64,000 nt of DNA from Paragonimus westermani (lineage: Eukaryota; Platyhelminthes; Trematoda; Plagiorchiida; Troglotrematidae): assembly GCA_008508345.1 (NCBI GenBank), contig QNGE01000280.1, positions 258,350-322,349 of the forward strand, given 5' to 3'. Below the pieces are notes generated by a model. It saw only the letters and a program-made list of their open reading frames with translations. It searched no databases and was not told the DNA's origin. A program made the translations under genes and the position numbers. Of the stretch, positions 36,720-49,939 are shown in pieces; the stretch's first letter is position 1; each line of letters opens with the position of its first letter.

Positions 36720-38076
36720 GATAGTCGTTTTGAACCGAGCTTAGACTCATCCTTTTACTGGTTTCGGCATTTTCAAACCTCCAGCCAACTACACGTCCCT
36801 GTCTTATACACAGCGCTCGAGGTGCGACCTTACCTGTCTCGAACGGAGATGCTAGAAACTCTGATCCCCAAGAGACCTCGACCCCGTTAAACAGATGTGG
36901 TGACCTGCTGGTCTTTCACGCAGAGTTCGTAGTTTGGATAGGTTTTCTGAAATCAACTCCATCTGTTCCATAGATCCCTCATCCCTGAGTAGCGTTAGGT
37001 CGTTACGGAAAGGTGCTGAGTCTAGAGTGGCAGCTACGTTCATTTACAGCAATTTTTATATTCGGTCATGTTCAATGACAAGTCACACCTTACTGTGCAT
37101 TGGTTGGTTCCAATCAGATCCTTCTGCTTCTCCGAATCGTCTGGATAGCTGTCTTGTCTCAAGTCGTCTGTAGGCGTATAACAGTAGAAAAACGAAAATG
37201 CGTCAAACTGTTGATAGATATTGGTAACACTAAATACGGTAGGACGGGTTGTCACGATAGTACATTGCTATAAACCCCTGAGCTTAACTGGGCACCTTCT
37301 ATTTATAAGTTGAACTTTCGAAACTGAACGTGAACCCTTATCCAATTTGAAGTATCTGAAAACCATCGTCTGAGCAGTAAACTTATAGCTTTCCACCATC
37401 CAACCTTGCGGCAATTCTACCAAGAAACAACTGCAAGTCTGGTGAACAATACTGAGTCTCCACAAACAGTTACTGTTGAGTTAATAACAACGTCTAGTCG
37501 GGGACGTAGTACAGAAAGGTCAGACCTACCAGGATTGCCGGTCAGGAATAACGCACTGAGTTGATGGGGAATACATTGCCGACACTCGAAGTCAACGTTT
37601 CAGCGAACATAAGATGACATGGTGATACACGGGAACGGAAAGCAAGCGTATGGCGTGAGTCAGTCGTTCGAAAAAGTGTTCTGGCTTCCAGGGAAGCTCG
37701 CAAAAGAGACAGAAAATAACAACCGACACAAACACTAACACTCACCGGTCAAAAGGGTCGCGACAAAGTTCTCCCTAGAACACAACCAGAGGAGGATTCT
37801 GACGATGTAACACTAATCCGATTGACCGAGGCCGTTAGCTCGAGCATAACTGGCCAGCTCACTTCTTCCAGGCTGATTCTTTTGAGGGTAGATGGGAGAA
37901 AAATGGAAGTGGTTGAAGGTGACAGAAGGTCGATAGTTCGGAAAGGTAAGGATTATAATTAGAAGAATCACCGGAACATTCAATTAGCAGTCTTTCTTGG
38001 TTCATTAGGGAGTTCTGCTGGTTTGGGAATAGTACATCTCTTGGTCCATTTAATCGTAAACGGTCCACGTTCAAGT
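36720..38076. other. No recognisable gene
   Basis: Possibly the remainder of CR1-b at first, then unassigned DNA. The minus ORF 37542-37745 and others show no domain. Confidence 0.4.
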
Positions 38077-38516
38077 TATTGAATTACTTGTTGACGATCT
38101 AAGTTCACACCGAGTTATTTATAATCCGTCGACCAAATGAATGTCTTGCTTGATATCCAACGGCAGAAAAAAATCATCTATCGTCAAAAAGGTTAATGGG
38201 AGGGCGCTCGTAGAAACCGGATTTAATGCGGTACTAATTGACTAAATATAAAGGAAGACTGAATCTCCCACCCCGAGTGTGAAAAATCGTTAGGAATTTA
38301 ACAAAGAATGTGTCCGTACAACAAAGTAAACGGTTGGACGTCGCTGATCAATGGGGGCGATAAATTGGAACTGAGCTCACTCAAACAAATGACCGTTGGC
38401 TGGGTCAAAGTAAAACGACTGTTCGCGCACTGGGGAACAGTAGGGATTGTAAGGTACTCAAGAAGAAATATCGCAGGAACTTCCTAACTTCGGCATTCAG
38501 AACTATACAGGCCTCA
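38077..38516 (+). repeat. Dispersed repeat R2, copy R2-a
   Basis: Matches 55908-56340 in order and orientation: AAGTTCACACCGAGTTA, GGCGCTCGTA, TTTAATgCGGTACTAAT, GAGCTCACTCA.ACAAATG, CGTTGG.TGGGTCA and AAAACGACTGTTC are shared. No coding potential is seen in either copy. The right border is uncertain because similarity fades. Confidence 0.75.
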
Positions 38517-41500
38517 GTGTTCGATCTTCGACAAAGACGTTGAGCAACGCGTAGCGACAAACGAATGATCCCAAATATCCAAAACAGGATGGGATCGTAA
38601 TGCCACGGTACTATTGAACAAGTTATCGGAGTGAACATTTAGACAGCCTCAACAGTTTCGATCGACAGATCGGTTCCAAGGAATAGGTTATAATTTCCCG
38701 CTGAACGGGCTGAACATGAACTACAATGAAAAAATAAGGCATTCATGCTCTAAAGAGCTCTTCCGAGCAGTCAACAAGTTCAAAACAATGGAGATGAGCC
38801 GAGCTCCAAAAAAGGGGACGCAAGCATTACCCATGTACAGTACACTGACCATCAACGGGCTATTCGTACAATCATCAAAGTGACGTGATAAAACAAAGTC
38901 GTCCAGGTCAAGGGCCAGTTAGCGTCCAGAATCAGGAAAGGTTGAATGCAGAGAGGTAAATAATCAGAGGGATGGGGTTGAGTCCGATTTTCAAATGGTC
39001 TCAGTCCAAAAATTTGATAAATTCACAATGAATAAGAGTAAAGTAAACAGTAGCAATAGTTGATGTACGAATAAGAGTGGTTTGTGCAGTTTGCTTGAGG
39101 AAGCTAGTAAAATGTAATGCCACCTCTAAACACTAAGCAGAAGAAGTTCAGAAATCTGAAAATAATATTACAGGTCTGAGGTAAACCAACACGAGTCCCC
39201 AACGTAATCGTAAGTTTCCGCAGTTTCCTCACCACGCACGATCACAGCAATTTTCCGCGTTGGTTTGGGGTGGTTGTTATAGATTTCCTAACACTTGCAG
39301 TATGTAGTATAGCAAAGAATATCCCCAACGAGTGTCTGTGTTACTGCGGTCTGTTGAGTCGGTGTACTTTTTTACTGATTTTACTAGGGCATTTTGGCTG
39401 GCCTTCGATATTGCTGTGCTTGGTTTGATTATAGTTGTACTTATCGACTAGCGGCCCCTTGTTTTGTTAACTTTATTAATTGAACTGTAGTACTTATTCT
39501 CATTTCTGCTTCATACGTTTTGACCATTTCTGTTGCTGATACTCAGTCTCTGCCGTGCAGTACGTCATATTTCTGTTCTAATATACATGTTTGTCTCTGA
39601 GTAACTCCAGTTTCTACCATTCCTCGAGCCAAGGACATACACACATGCGTTTCGCTCGTTGTTGAGTTAGGTGCTCGCGTTGAGTGTTGGACTACAGTTG
39701 CAAACATGATAGAAAATTGGCGACCACGCCGCCTGTGTCTATTTATCTCACTACCAGTTTTACATTCGAAATCCCCCTGGCAGCATCTGCGAGCCCCTTT
39801 TATAAACACCGCCTCGGCCGCTGGGATTACGTGCGGAGCCAAATACCTTTCCGAGAAACGCCCTATACGACATAATACTATAGTTGGGCGTCGTTTGTTT
39901 GTTGAACGTTGCTCTCATGCAGTTGACCTATCTTTGCTTCCTGGAGCTGAACCCTTGTTTGCATGTTCGCTGAGCTTCGTTTACTATTTCCCGTTTCTCT
40001 GTTGCGTGAATCTGTGCACATGAACATGTTCAAGTGAGTAACTGGCCTCACATCCCGCAAATCTGGTAAGTCGACTATCGAAGTGCATTGTTCTCTGCTT
40101 TCTTTTATTCCCTAGTATTCCCGGCGCTCCATCACATTATTATGACAGGCTAACTTATTGTTCCTTTCTTCTGATTGGAATCTGTTTCTCAGTCGTTGTA
40201 GAACTTATCAAATGCTCGCTGCATTGCAGGTGCAACTGTTCTAAAACCAACATACCGATGGATGTTACCAGAAACCTGAGCGTAGCTTCACAAATCAGCA
40301 TACTACCTAGTTTGACACTCGTTTCGTCACTCCACTCCACTGATCGGTGTCTAGTTGTCCACTTCCTTGCATGGGCAATTTCCTTTAAATCTAGGGGTCG
40401 TCCATTTATACTGTGGCTAGTATAATTATACCGTGAGGGTAACTAACTTTGAGAGACATTTTTGCTATCACTGTGGTCCTAAAATTATTGGTTTTGGTTG
40501 CCTCGAGCGCCAAAATTCATGAAGCTTTCGTTATCCTTTAGTGTGTCCGTGTTGTTGATTGTCATGTGATCAGGTATTTGTTCTTTTTCACTACTACCAT
40601 GCTTCGTGTATTGATCCCATTATACGTCACTCCGGGATACAGTCACATTTGCGTATCATAACGCACTGACATGCATGGGATCCAGCAATATTGGTGGATC
40701 CAAGGTAACAAACGTTCGTGGTCACTTCGGTTGACACATGAGTTTTCAGAACGTCACGCAGCGCCAAACGTGATTATACTGGTACATTTTCAGATGTACT
40801 GGCCCAAGGAACGACAAGTACATCCGTTATCTTCCTCAATGAGACTGTCTACCTGCATGTGCTGTTTGTCCCAAAAAGGTCGTATTCTGTTCGAGCTCGT
40901 TCCCATCCCGCTGCTCGCCATCCCTATTGAGTAGGAACAGGACGTGTTCAAGTGTAGTCACAGGGCTTCTTGTAATTTTAATGCGTTGCACATAGCTATG
41001 GTAGGATTGGCCCTGGTCGTAACACAGAAAGCCTCATCTGTTACGAAATCAGAGATGAACCCCTTAAACTATATAGAGCGGTCGTCATTCGGGGTGCGGC
41101 ACTGGTTTCGTCCACTGTTCGAACTGAGGATGCAGCAAAAAGGTGGAGGATAGGGTATTCTGATAGAGGAGGCCTGTGTTGTGAGGATGGCTTCTGGCAG
41201 CACCCTCTTCAGATGGTGGTGTTAAACATTTCCTCCCCTCCAGACTTGTCAAAGTTGGTTTTCGTTAGCGGAAGTTTCTTTGGGGCCGCCAAGAAGCCAC
41301 TGGGGATTTTTGTGACGTCACTCGCGAACCTTACTATGGGGGATGATGGACTGAAAGATAGAAGCGGAGACAACTCATGTTAACTTGAATGGAGTCCCGT
41401 GGATCGCTCACTACAATAGCAGTAGAAGCGTTTCAAGTTTGCTAGAATTAGATCACTTTCAAAAGCTGACTCCAATCTCTAAGCCAAAGCAAAATTTCTG

Positions 41501-41535
41501 ATCTCCACCACCAAGTGGGAACAGGAGTTCCCTGA
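38517..41535. other. No recognisable gene
   Basis: About 3 kb with ORFs of 60-105 codons in several frames (39543-39842 minus, 39706-40023 plus, 40671-41153 plus) and no domain I recognise. It may be a decayed LTR-element leader or unique sequence. Confidence 0.4.
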
Positions 41536-42830
41536 GTGGTTAACTCATTCTTCTACACCCACAAGAGGGGAGTCCGCTCTAATCGTCTCGGATGGCCAGC
41601 CGTCTGTGGAGCTGCTTGGGTTTGGAGAAGTGGGCTCCAAAGGTGGTACAAAACACCATTCTTATTCCACCCTTTAGATACTATCATCTTAAACCTCTGG
41701 GTCAGCTGGCGTTGCCTGCTGCAGTTAAGGAGACGTTCACCTGGCTCGCTCCAACCGCATTCTATTCGGGTGGATGCAGTGATTTCCCAATAAGTTCTCT
41801 TCCAATCTAGTGCCACTCGACACTTCGTGGGCGTAAGACTGCAAACCATCTTCCAGTAGTTCGGAAAGCGAAGGCGGTTCGAAGTCCGTCGATCTCGGGT
41901 CAACAAAATTGAACGAAGCATCCCGCAGAGACGTTCTCACAAACTCAGTCCATGTTGAAACGAATACTACACCCCACAAAGACGTGTGAAGCCCTGCCAC
42001 CATCCGCGCACACCCCATGTCTACTGAACGTGCTTCCAGAGGCCCTCACAGTGTCATTCTGTCTTTTCATGTGCCCGGTCAGAAAAGTAAGTACTCTTTA
42101 AGTGTGTATAAATTAACTGTCTGAACCTTTTGAACAAACTGCCAGAAATCAGGCGGTTCGTTCATAAAACCAGTCCACACGTTTGTTTTTGCGTACGCCC
42201 GGCTTTCCATGGATATCGACAGAAGGAACCCCACGTTCCTGAGTGCTTACTAAATAGAGCGTATTCAATTCGTGAGAACATCGGAGGTCCTGCTGTATAT
42301 CCAAACAAGACGTTTCCGGCTCCGACTGTCATAAGGGAAGTTACATCCCAAAGAAATGTGGTGCACACTGGCACAAAAATTAAAATTTGTAGTGAGGCGC
42401 TCCGCACCGGTGTTACACACCGTTCGCCGTCGTGCATTGCATCCGACAACGTGGACATTTTTGCGTCTTGGACCTTCTGCTGTCCATGCAACGTTGCCAT
42501 TTACGAAGCTGACGTGGAATACCTTCTCCCGTCGGTCGCTGCCACGAAACTTACGCCGACTTTTCGACACCCGTTCTAGCGTATTTTTTTAACAGAAGCT
42601 AACGGGCGAACCAGAGGACCAAGAAGTTCTTGACTGTGTATGAAACGGGTGCAGGTGGAGCATACATTATCACACCCAGAAGGTGCAGACAATGATCTAA
42701 CTGTCAGAAACTTCACCTGCCCTCAAGTGGCTGCCAAAGTGTTCAGAAAATACTATGCAGTCTACAGCGTGGATCCGCGAGGCTTACCCTGAGTGTGTCA
42801 CAGCATTGTGCCGCTTCCAATAAATGAATG
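41536..42830 (+). mobile_element. CR1-like LINE fragment (CR1-c)
   Basis: Third copy of the CR1 family of 34.2 and 45.5 kb. The ORF1-ORF2 interval comes first (41536-42100), followed by the endonuclease start NKLPEIRRFVHKTSPHV (42130; compare NQLPEIGQLVHDTSPHI in the large copy), then SPSCIASDNVDI (42430), AIYEADVEYL (42505) and, after deletions, a patch matching the region before the RT up to about 42830. The RT is absent. The minus ORFs overlapping 42162-42570 are antisense shadows. Confidence 0.75.
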
Positions 42831-43983
42831 ATGTATCCCGGCGCTGACGTCACCTGGTAGGATTAGACAAGTACTGAAGAAACTGTGTATTCAGCGGACG
42901 CGTGATGTGACCTACGCGAGGAACACCCTGCAATTTGAAAGATCATTGCAGCACATCAAGGGTGTAAGTCGGGAAGCTTTGTAGTAACTGTGTAAAATCT
43001 GGTTAGTCTATAAATCTGGCTGGGCCTCGTATTTGCTAGATGGGACCGTCCTCTCGGGTAACTATGCCACCAACCGGGTGGAGAACGAGAATAGACACTA
43101 AAAGTGTTACGTGTGCGCGTTCAACAGTGTATGCGTTAATAAAACATTGTTGAACGTTCGAACAGTGTGTTTCTCGAGCGTCCATGCGCTGCTTGTTTAA
43201 AACGTTTGAAGCTGTCTGGACCACCAGTGGGTTATGAACATCTCTCCACATTTTTGAAACACTCATTGAAATATACAAGATGTTCTCTTCAAGCACTACG
43301 ACGATAGTCAGACAGAGAACACCGGTTGTAATAAAGGGACATGGTATGTTTGGTGTGCATAACAACGAATTTTTCAAGTTGTTACTGGTGAGAACAGTGA
43401 ATGCGATTGTTGCTTTCTTCCGTAATGGCTGACGCTGTGTAGCCATATCGTCGTGGCTGTCCGCGTAATCGACAGACCAACCGGCAAGTTACCAAAGAAG
43501 TGTAGGTGGGTGTTACTCGCCAATGTCCCTACTGAGGTTGCACTCACTGATATCTAGGAACTGCCAACATGCATACCCACTCCTGTCGCACATTATCATC
43601 TGGATATGATTCGAAACGCTTAAGATATATGCCAAGATCAGGCTGTTACGTCGGGTTTTAAGTGTGTTGGGAATAACAGCAAGTGTGTAGCAGCGTTCCG
43701 TAGCATAAATGATTCGTTATCGAAGCATTCCGAATTCACACTGCACCGTCCATTCCCCGGACGAGATACATGCAGATAGTCGGTGGAAATCCGTCCAGTA
43801 ATTTATGGCCCAGGTAAACGATTGCTTCTCTGTACTGAAGAGAGGGTCGCAGGAAAACGGGTCAGAAACTTCTTGTGAACTGACTCAAATCGTCTGAACC
43901 CTTCCATTCTATCCATTAGCAAGGCGGTGTGCGAGTCATATTGTGGTGGATTGTCAGGCCGGAGGTGCGAGTTTTAATCACAA
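42831..43983. other. Unassigned; perhaps 5' part of Gypsy-2
   Basis: No gag or protease motif found. Its position directly before the Gypsy-2 reverse transcriptase makes decayed gag/protease coding likely. The 136-codon minus ORF 43036-43446 has no known domain. Confidence 0.35.
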
Positions 43984-44694
43984 GTGTCTGAAAGGTTAAA
44001 GGGTTCCAATACACGAGTCGGGGACGAGGACGAGCTACCTAAGAACGGTGTGACAGATCTGGTCAAAGAGTATGCGGATGTGTCTGCGCGGAATTCGGCA
44101 GTACCAGGTAGGACAGACGTGATAAAACATCAGATCGGTACAGGAACGTGCAGGCCGGTACGAACTCCACCAAGACGGACACCATCCCACTATCAACCAG
44201 AACTACAGGAAAGAATAACGCAGATGCTGGAAAATAACATCATCCAGCCCTCGAATTCACCTTGGGCAGTCCCAGTAGTTCTAGTAGAAAAGAAGGTCGG
44301 AAAATTGCTCCTTTGTGTCGATCATTGGCTTCTGATTAGTGTCACCAAGCGAGACTCATTCCCCCTTCCGCGTGCAAACGACGTACTTAAAGCGATAGGT
44401 GGTTCCTGTTGGTTCAGTAGACTCGACCAAACAGCTGGCTACTGGCAAGTAGAGGTTGACGAGACAGACAGAAACAAAACAGCCTTCACTCTACCGTCTG
44501 GACTGTGCGAATTCCAGATAGTGCCGTTCGGTCTAGTGGACGCACCAGCGACATTACAGCGCCTGATGCAATCAGTACTCCGTTACTTCATACCCCAGAA
44601 GTGTTTGGCATATTTAGATGATGTCATCGTTCACGGCGAATCACCCCAAGAGCACCTCGCCAATTTACGAACCATATTGGACCACCTCCGCTAA
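43984..44694 (+). pseudogene. Gypsy-2 reverse transcriptase
   Basis: A 236-codon open frame, the longest intact Gypsy fragment here. The RT palm blocks are all present: NIIQPSNSPWAVPVVLV, SRLDQTAGYWQVEV with the first catalytic Asp, IVPFGLVDAPATLQRLM, and CLAYLDDVIVHGESPQ with the intact YLDD active site. In VDHWLLISVTKRDSFPLP the usual DYRRLN has changed. The frame stops at 44694 (TAA), just inside the thumb; coding continues at 44728-44943 (SILKHIIPRNGIQTD, SFLGLASYCQRF) and is stopped again by TGA, where tryptophan is usual. Two or more lesions, so not functional. Confidence 0.88.
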
Positions 44695-44943
44695 GTTGGC
44701 CGCAACCTAAACCCGACCAAGTGCATATTGATGCAACAGGAAGTCAGCATTTTGAAACACATCATACCTAGGAACGGCATCCAAACCGACCACACCAAGA
44801 CGACTCAGGTGGAGCAGTGGCCGATACCACTGACTGTTGGTGAAGTAATGAGTTTTCTGGGGCTGGCCTCGTACTGTCAGCGATTTTTGGGATTCGTGGG
44901 ATCCTTAAATGCCCTATTGGAGAAAGATTGCGAGTTTACGTGA

Positions 44944-45390
44944 ACAGAGATGCACCAACGGAGTTTTGGCAGGCTGCGGAAGGCGTTGTGCCAATCCCCA
45001 ATACTAGCTTTTCCGGATTTCTCCAGGGAGGCTGGGGAGGTTATCTTACATACGGATGCGAGCGGCCATGGTCTCGGAGCAGTGTTGTCTCGACAAGACA
45101 AGACAAGAAAGGAACATATGATTGCTTACAGAAGCAGATCCTTAAGCAAAAGATAAAAGAACTACCGCACCACAAGAAAAGAGATGCTAGCACCGGTGTT
45201 CTTTTTGGAACGATATCGCCACTACCCGCTTGGAAGAAAGTTCACGGTGCAGACCGGCCACCAATTTTTGACATGGTCAAGGTATTTTCACGACCCGTAA
45301 GGACAAGAGTACACGTTCGACTGCTACCACCGCCCAAGAGGAAGGCACGGGAATGCGGACGCATTGTCTCGAAGACCAGCCCGCGATCAC
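44944..45390 (+). pseudogene. Gypsy-2 RNase H (broken)
   Basis: GRLRKALCQSPILAFPDFS leads into VILHTDASGHGLGAVLS, with the first catalytic Asp of RNase H (about 45055), then MIAYRSRSLSK. After a frameshift, blocks equivalent to RKFTVQTGHQ and GNADALSRRPA follow (45230-45370). In this copy the DH of the third block reads GH. Confidence 0.8.
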
Positions 45391-45669
45391 GGGGATTGTC
45401 ATTCCTGCACTACACAACATGTGGAACTGGTTAGTCTACAGAACCGAACAGACCGATGGGGTTTTCAGCAATTCCAGCAATTTGTACACTGTTTCGAGGC
45501 TGGGGACCCAATCTACCCGGATTCAGTCAGTTTGCTCGCTTCGATGTCCGGCGGTTTTCTGTTGACCTGAAAGGCAGTCATCGAAAACGGGGTGTAGCAC
45601 CGCTCTTAGGGGTTACAGAAATTTCCAATATCGGAGTAAAATAATAATCTAACAAAACAGGATGAATTA

Positions 45670-47060
45670 TTAATTTAACGGTTTATTACGTAGGTGAGAA
45701 TCCAATGACACTTTGAGATGGTCTTTAGAAGTGCAGCTAACAATCTCAAGTGGTAGGTTGTTCTAGTAGTTGATAACCCTATAAGAGAAGAACTGTTGTC
45801 TTAGGAAGGTCCGAGGTCGAAGCTTATAGAGCTCAATGTTGTGACCTCTTCGACTGTTATCACTTACTAGGGTGAAGAATTGTTGCACGAGTCCTGTGCC
45901 AAAGAGAAAGTGGTAAGAACTAAGTCGCTGCGGAGTCTACGAAACTCAAGTGGATAAAGATCGTAGGAGAGATGCCGTTAGCCAGTGACCATTTTGGTGG
46001 TTACTCACTGGACACGTTCAATGGCGAGTATGTCCTTCTTCAAGCTGGTGTAGACGACTTGATTGGCATAGTTGAGCAATGGTCTTATGTAGACTCTGTA
46101 AAGCGTGTGAAAGGCGCGCTTGTCAATCCGGGGGAAGGTTCGTTTGATCATCCCGAGAGTCATGGGACCCCTTTTGGCGGCCAGCTGGTGATGATAAGAG
46201 GACAAACCAGACGATAGTCAGATCCCTAGGTCTTTCTTGAGGTCTACTTCCGTGATATCTACTACACTTTGTGCACCATGTATCACGAATAGGTTCCCGG
46301 AGTCTCCTCCGAGTGACATGTGCGCACACTTGCTATCGTTTAGAGGGAGACTCCGATCATCTGACCAGCACTTAATACTATCAAGGTCAATCTGCAATGC
46401 ATTGGGGTCACAGGCGTTCCAGATTTTTAAGTCGTCGGCATAAAGGATGGCGTTGCTAGATATCAACTCGGGGAGATCATTGATGCAGATCAGAAACAAC
46501 AATGGACCAAGTATCGATTCTTGAGGGACTCCCACGGAGACTGAGGATGGAGACGAAAGGCCTGAACCGGCTTTTACTCTGAGAGTCATGTTACCAAGAA
46601 AGGAAGTTATCCAGAGGAGAACTCCTTGGATCCAATGAGCTTTCGGTTTGTGCACCAGGGGACCATGTGGGACACAGTCGAAGGCTTTGGCAAAGTCGAA
46701 GAAGATAGCGTCCGAGATATGACCATTGTCTTTGGCCTCTGTTAGGCTATCCATGAAGATTAACATATTAGTTATGCATGACCGCTCAGGAAGAAAGCCA
46801 TGCTGGGTCGAAGAGAAAAGGTTATTCGAGAAGAAATGCTTAAAGATAGCGCGTTCTAACAGTCGCTCCATTATCTTCCATGGGATGCTGGTTAGGCTGA
46901 TCGGCCAATAACTTGCAGGGGAGTGACGATCGCCTGTTTTAAATATAGGTGAGACAGTGGCCTCTTCCCATGCCTCCGGAAAAGTGCCTGTCCGAAGTGT
47001 CTGTTTAAACAGATCGAAGAGGCACCAGCAAACAGTGGGCCGCTTCTTTGAGTATCCGTG
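45670..47060 (-). pseudogene. CR1-a ORF2 reverse transcriptase (broken)
   Basis: The frame 47246-46218 carries LFKQTLRTGTFPEAWEEA, the RT block HSPASYWPISLTSI, DAIFFDFAKAFDCVPHGPL with the first catalytic Asp, SVGVPQESILGPLLFLI (usual PQGS is PQES) and ILYADDLKIW with an intact YADD. After a stop at 46218 the thumb continues in another frame (RTFPRIDKRAF, RPLLNYANQVV, 46205-46005) and then RGHNIELYKLRPRTF to KVSLDSHL and a stop at 45670. Three or four frame changes. The sister copies CR1-b and CR1-c lack this part or have it more damaged. Confidence 0.87.
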
Positions 47061-48440
47061 GATGGATCTTGTCTGGTCCCATGGCACCATAAGGATTGAT
47101 CTTAAGCAAGAGGACCTGAACGGCGGACACAGAAAAGTCAGCTGTGAGGATGGGGTGCTGGAAGTGTCTCCGCGGGGGAATTGGATGACAGTTTGGCAGG
47201 TCCACATTGTAGACTGATGAGTAGTATTCTCTGAACACCTCGGCAATCACTTGGGAGTTGGGGGAGGTTTCCCCGTCAAGAAGCCGCAGAGAAAGCGCTG
47301 AGGGCTTAGTTTTCCTTTGGCAACGTATATACTTGAAAAGAAAATTCTTATTCTCGTGAGCCACCTGTAGGATTTTCGGCTGTACGTGTTGGGTGTGTTG
47401 CCGGGTATCCCGCTTGCACCTGTTTCGTACAGAGCGGAAGACTTCTAGATTCTCTGGCCTATCCGTAAGTTTCTGCTTAGTGAATAGGCGAGAACGTACT
47501 TCAAGAATGCGGCGTATGTTATACGTAAGCGGTGCACGAGAGGAGAACTTCCATAGTTTTCGAGAAACAAATGCCTCATCGGCTTCGTGAATGGCCGCTT
47601 TAAAGGAAAGGTAGTTCAAGTTCATTGAGCCGTATGTGAGGCTGAGTGTGCTCAAGAACGTCCTTAGTGCGTTAAAGTCTGCTTTCTGGAAGTTTCGGAA
47701 TGAGGTCTTTGTTACAGCGTTTTGGAGCCAGTAACAGATAAATTCTAAGTTTAGGAGCATGTGGTCACTATGCCCTAGAGGTGGTTTGATGACCACCCTA
47801 TCTACCAGGTGAGCCTCGTTCGTAATGACCAGATCGAGCATGGAGGGTGTCTGTCCTGGACGGTGCTTTGTAGGTAGATCGACATGCTGTGTCCTGGCTT
47901 TCTCATGGATCAACATTGTCAAGGGTTTCGAGAACCCGCAGCCACAGTCCTCATGAGAAGCCGCCATGGAGTTTAGTTTGGGTGCGTTGAAGTCACCCAT
48001 AATAAGAAGATGGGAGAAACGCTGGGCAGACGTGAGTCTTTCTAAAGTAGCAAGGATGGCTTCGTCGTCGGATGCACTGCATGACGGCGAACGGTACATA
48101 ACACCGGTAAGAAGCGTGTCACGTTTGCGAAGTTGGAGTTTGATCTAGAGGGTGTCGCATTTCTCTGGGAAGGTAAATTCCCCTACGACAGCTGGCACTG
48201 GGAGCTTCTGGCGTAGGAAAATGGCGCAGCCTCCCATGCGTCCACGGAAAGAGTCCGTCCGGTACAAAGAGTAACCAGGGACATGCAGTTCATTATCACT
48301 GATCCGCGGAAAGTCAGGTCTCTGTTAATGCAAGAATGTGAGGGCTAGTGTCGTGGACCAGCTGTCCGATTTCTGGCAGTTGGTTCAGAAGGCTCAGACA
48401 GTTGGTGTACACGCACTTTAAGTCTACTTCTTCGTTTGGA
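47060..48440 (-). pseudogene. CR1-a ORF2 endonuclease and linker (broken)
   Basis: Begins with CVYTNCLSLLNQLPEIGQL and LVHDTSPHILALTET (the final ET is a catalytic position), then a stop/frameshift at about 48316. In the next frame: RMGGCAIFL, FPEKCDTL followed by a TAG where Trp is usual, then the long ORF 48099-47005 with LLIMGDFNAPKLN (GDxN motif) and LGHSDHMLLNLEF (SDH motif), both catalytic in apurinic-type endonucleases. The linker runs to MGPDKIHPRILKEAAH, the start of the RT fingers. The endonuclease nicks target DNA. With one repaired frame it would be nearly complete. Confidence 0.85.
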
Positions 48441-48914
48441 TTGGGGCAAAAAGAGACAGAAGTGCACGAGAGAAAGCTTGGGAAAGTAGCCTCAGTAGTT
48501 AGGGGGGGTTGTGTAGCTGGCGGCGTAGTTCTGTGAGCCCTCTTGGGGGGTGGTCGTCGTTTCATCACAGCCTGGGCATAAGTGAGCGTCTCTGTGGGAC
48601 GCTTCGTCCGCTTCTCTTGGCCCAAGATCGATGACTTTCGGACCGCTCTTGCTTTCAGAGCTTTTGGAGGGGGGTTTGCGATTTTGCACCCTCGAAAATT
48701 TGAATAAAGTTGTAGATGAGGATAGAGTACAGAACGAAATGGCCCCGATGCAGCCGGGTAGAGCGCCGCCGGAATGAGACAAGTTTGGGCCTTTCTGGAT
48801 GCAGTGGGGGTCCCAGCACACTCACTGGGCTGTAGAGCTTAGGAATAAAATATTTTTACGGCAGCTTTTTTCGTAAGATGATTGGGGGTCTAGAAGAGAG
48901 ATGGTCCTTAACAC

Positions 48915-49896
48915 CTATGGGATCTGATCTACCAGCCCCCACATATCCACAGGCGCTTGACTTTCCAATGAGATAGGAGCAGTGGTCTCTGAAGTGGGTG
49001 CTTGGGGTGGTTCGTCCAAGGACACCGGTGCCCTCTTGGCAGCAAGGATAAGGACCTTAACGCTAGCCTGCAGTTTGGGGTCAGCCTTGATGCATAACCT
49101 TGTTCTTGCAAGCTGAGAGCTCTTCTGCCGCTCATGCAGTGAGCGATCTAGAGATACTCTTCTGAGGGTAACGTGCTTTTTCTTTAGTTCAACCGTTTTG
49201 TCCAGTACTTCTCCCCTGCTAATCTTTGCGGGTAGCGTCACAAGGAGTCCCAGTGACTTCTTGGTAGCTTTGTAGCGGAGTCTGCTGGCGGAAACCATTT
49301 TTATAGACTCTGGAGGGAAACAAGCGTTTAGCACCGCTCTGGCTTGTTCCTCTGGAGAGATTGTAGTCGGAAATCGTCCCCACAAAACAAGCTCTTTCCT
49401 TCAAGCTCGTCGCGACTTCCTCAATTTGAGCAGTGGACAAAGCCACTGCCTTGCGAGCAGCTGCAGCGCCTGGAAGGGCAAGGGCAATGTACTCATTCAA
49501 CGAGCTCAGTTCTGACTTCATGTCAGATAGAGTTCTCTGAGTATCATTCAGGGCTTTTTCTACCGTGGCTCTCTGTGCGCTTACATCTTCAGACGCCTTG
49601 TAGCCACACTTGCACGCGCCTGACTTCTGCTCGCTCGGAGTGGCAAGTAGAGGATCTAACGTGGCCTTCAGTGGGGTGCAGCTATCTCGGAAGAGACAGC
49701 TCCTACAGATAAATGATCTTTTTGGAGAAGTGAGCAAGGCGTACTGGTCCTCCCTGAGGCCAGTACACTCAAAGTGTTACCAGTGTAGGCACGTCTGGCG
49801 TTGCATACCGTTCTGAACAGTCATGTGGCAGCCGAAACGACCACAAACACTCGATACCTCCGATCCACCGATACTGCTGGATCTTGTGCTTGTCAT
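48915..49896 (-). pseudogene. CR1-a ORF1: PHD-like finger plus coiled coil (one stop, one frameshift)
   Basis: CR1-type ORF1 proteins bind element RNA. The ATG is at 49896. The first 60 residues give C-x4-C...C-x2-W/H...C followed by CTGLREDQYALL and FICRSCLF, the spacing of a PHD/ESC-type zinc finger seen in CR1 ORF1. A TAA interrupts the finger right after LHW (about 49768). Then comes an alanine/serine-rich stretch with heptad-like VEKALNDTQRTLSDMKSEL (coiled coil), a frameshift near 49375, and a C-terminal part with SIKMVSASRLRYKATKKSL to the stop at 48915, where an RNA-binding fold would be expected. The inter-ORF stretch follows. Confidence 0.75.
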
Positions 49897-49939
49897 TGTG
49901 GTATAGTCTGTGAGTAAATATGACAGTCGTTAATGGAAA

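Larger units (their letters stand above)
43984..45498 (+). mobile_element. Ty3/Gypsy element, RT-RNase H part (Gypsy-2, left half)
   Basis: The left half of a Ty3/Gypsy pol, cut by the CR1 insertion at 45,499. RT (43984-44943) and RNase H (to about 45390) are readable, ending with the tether NADALSRRPA (about 45360) and the spacer RTDRWGFQQFQQF. The right half with integrase resumes at 50,246. The wording (MLENNIIQPSNSPWAVP, YLDDVIVHG, DASGHGLGAVLS) differs from Gypsy-1 and Gypsy-3, so it is another Gypsy lineage. Confidence 0.9.

Noticed and set aside
42162..42570. Minus-strand ORFs of 101-112 codons
   Set aside because: Antisense shadows of the CR1-c endonuclease, which is readable on the plus strand.
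43036..43446. 136-codon minus ORF
   Set aside because: Leucine/valine-rich but without any motif; antisense to the presumed 5' part of Gypsy-2.
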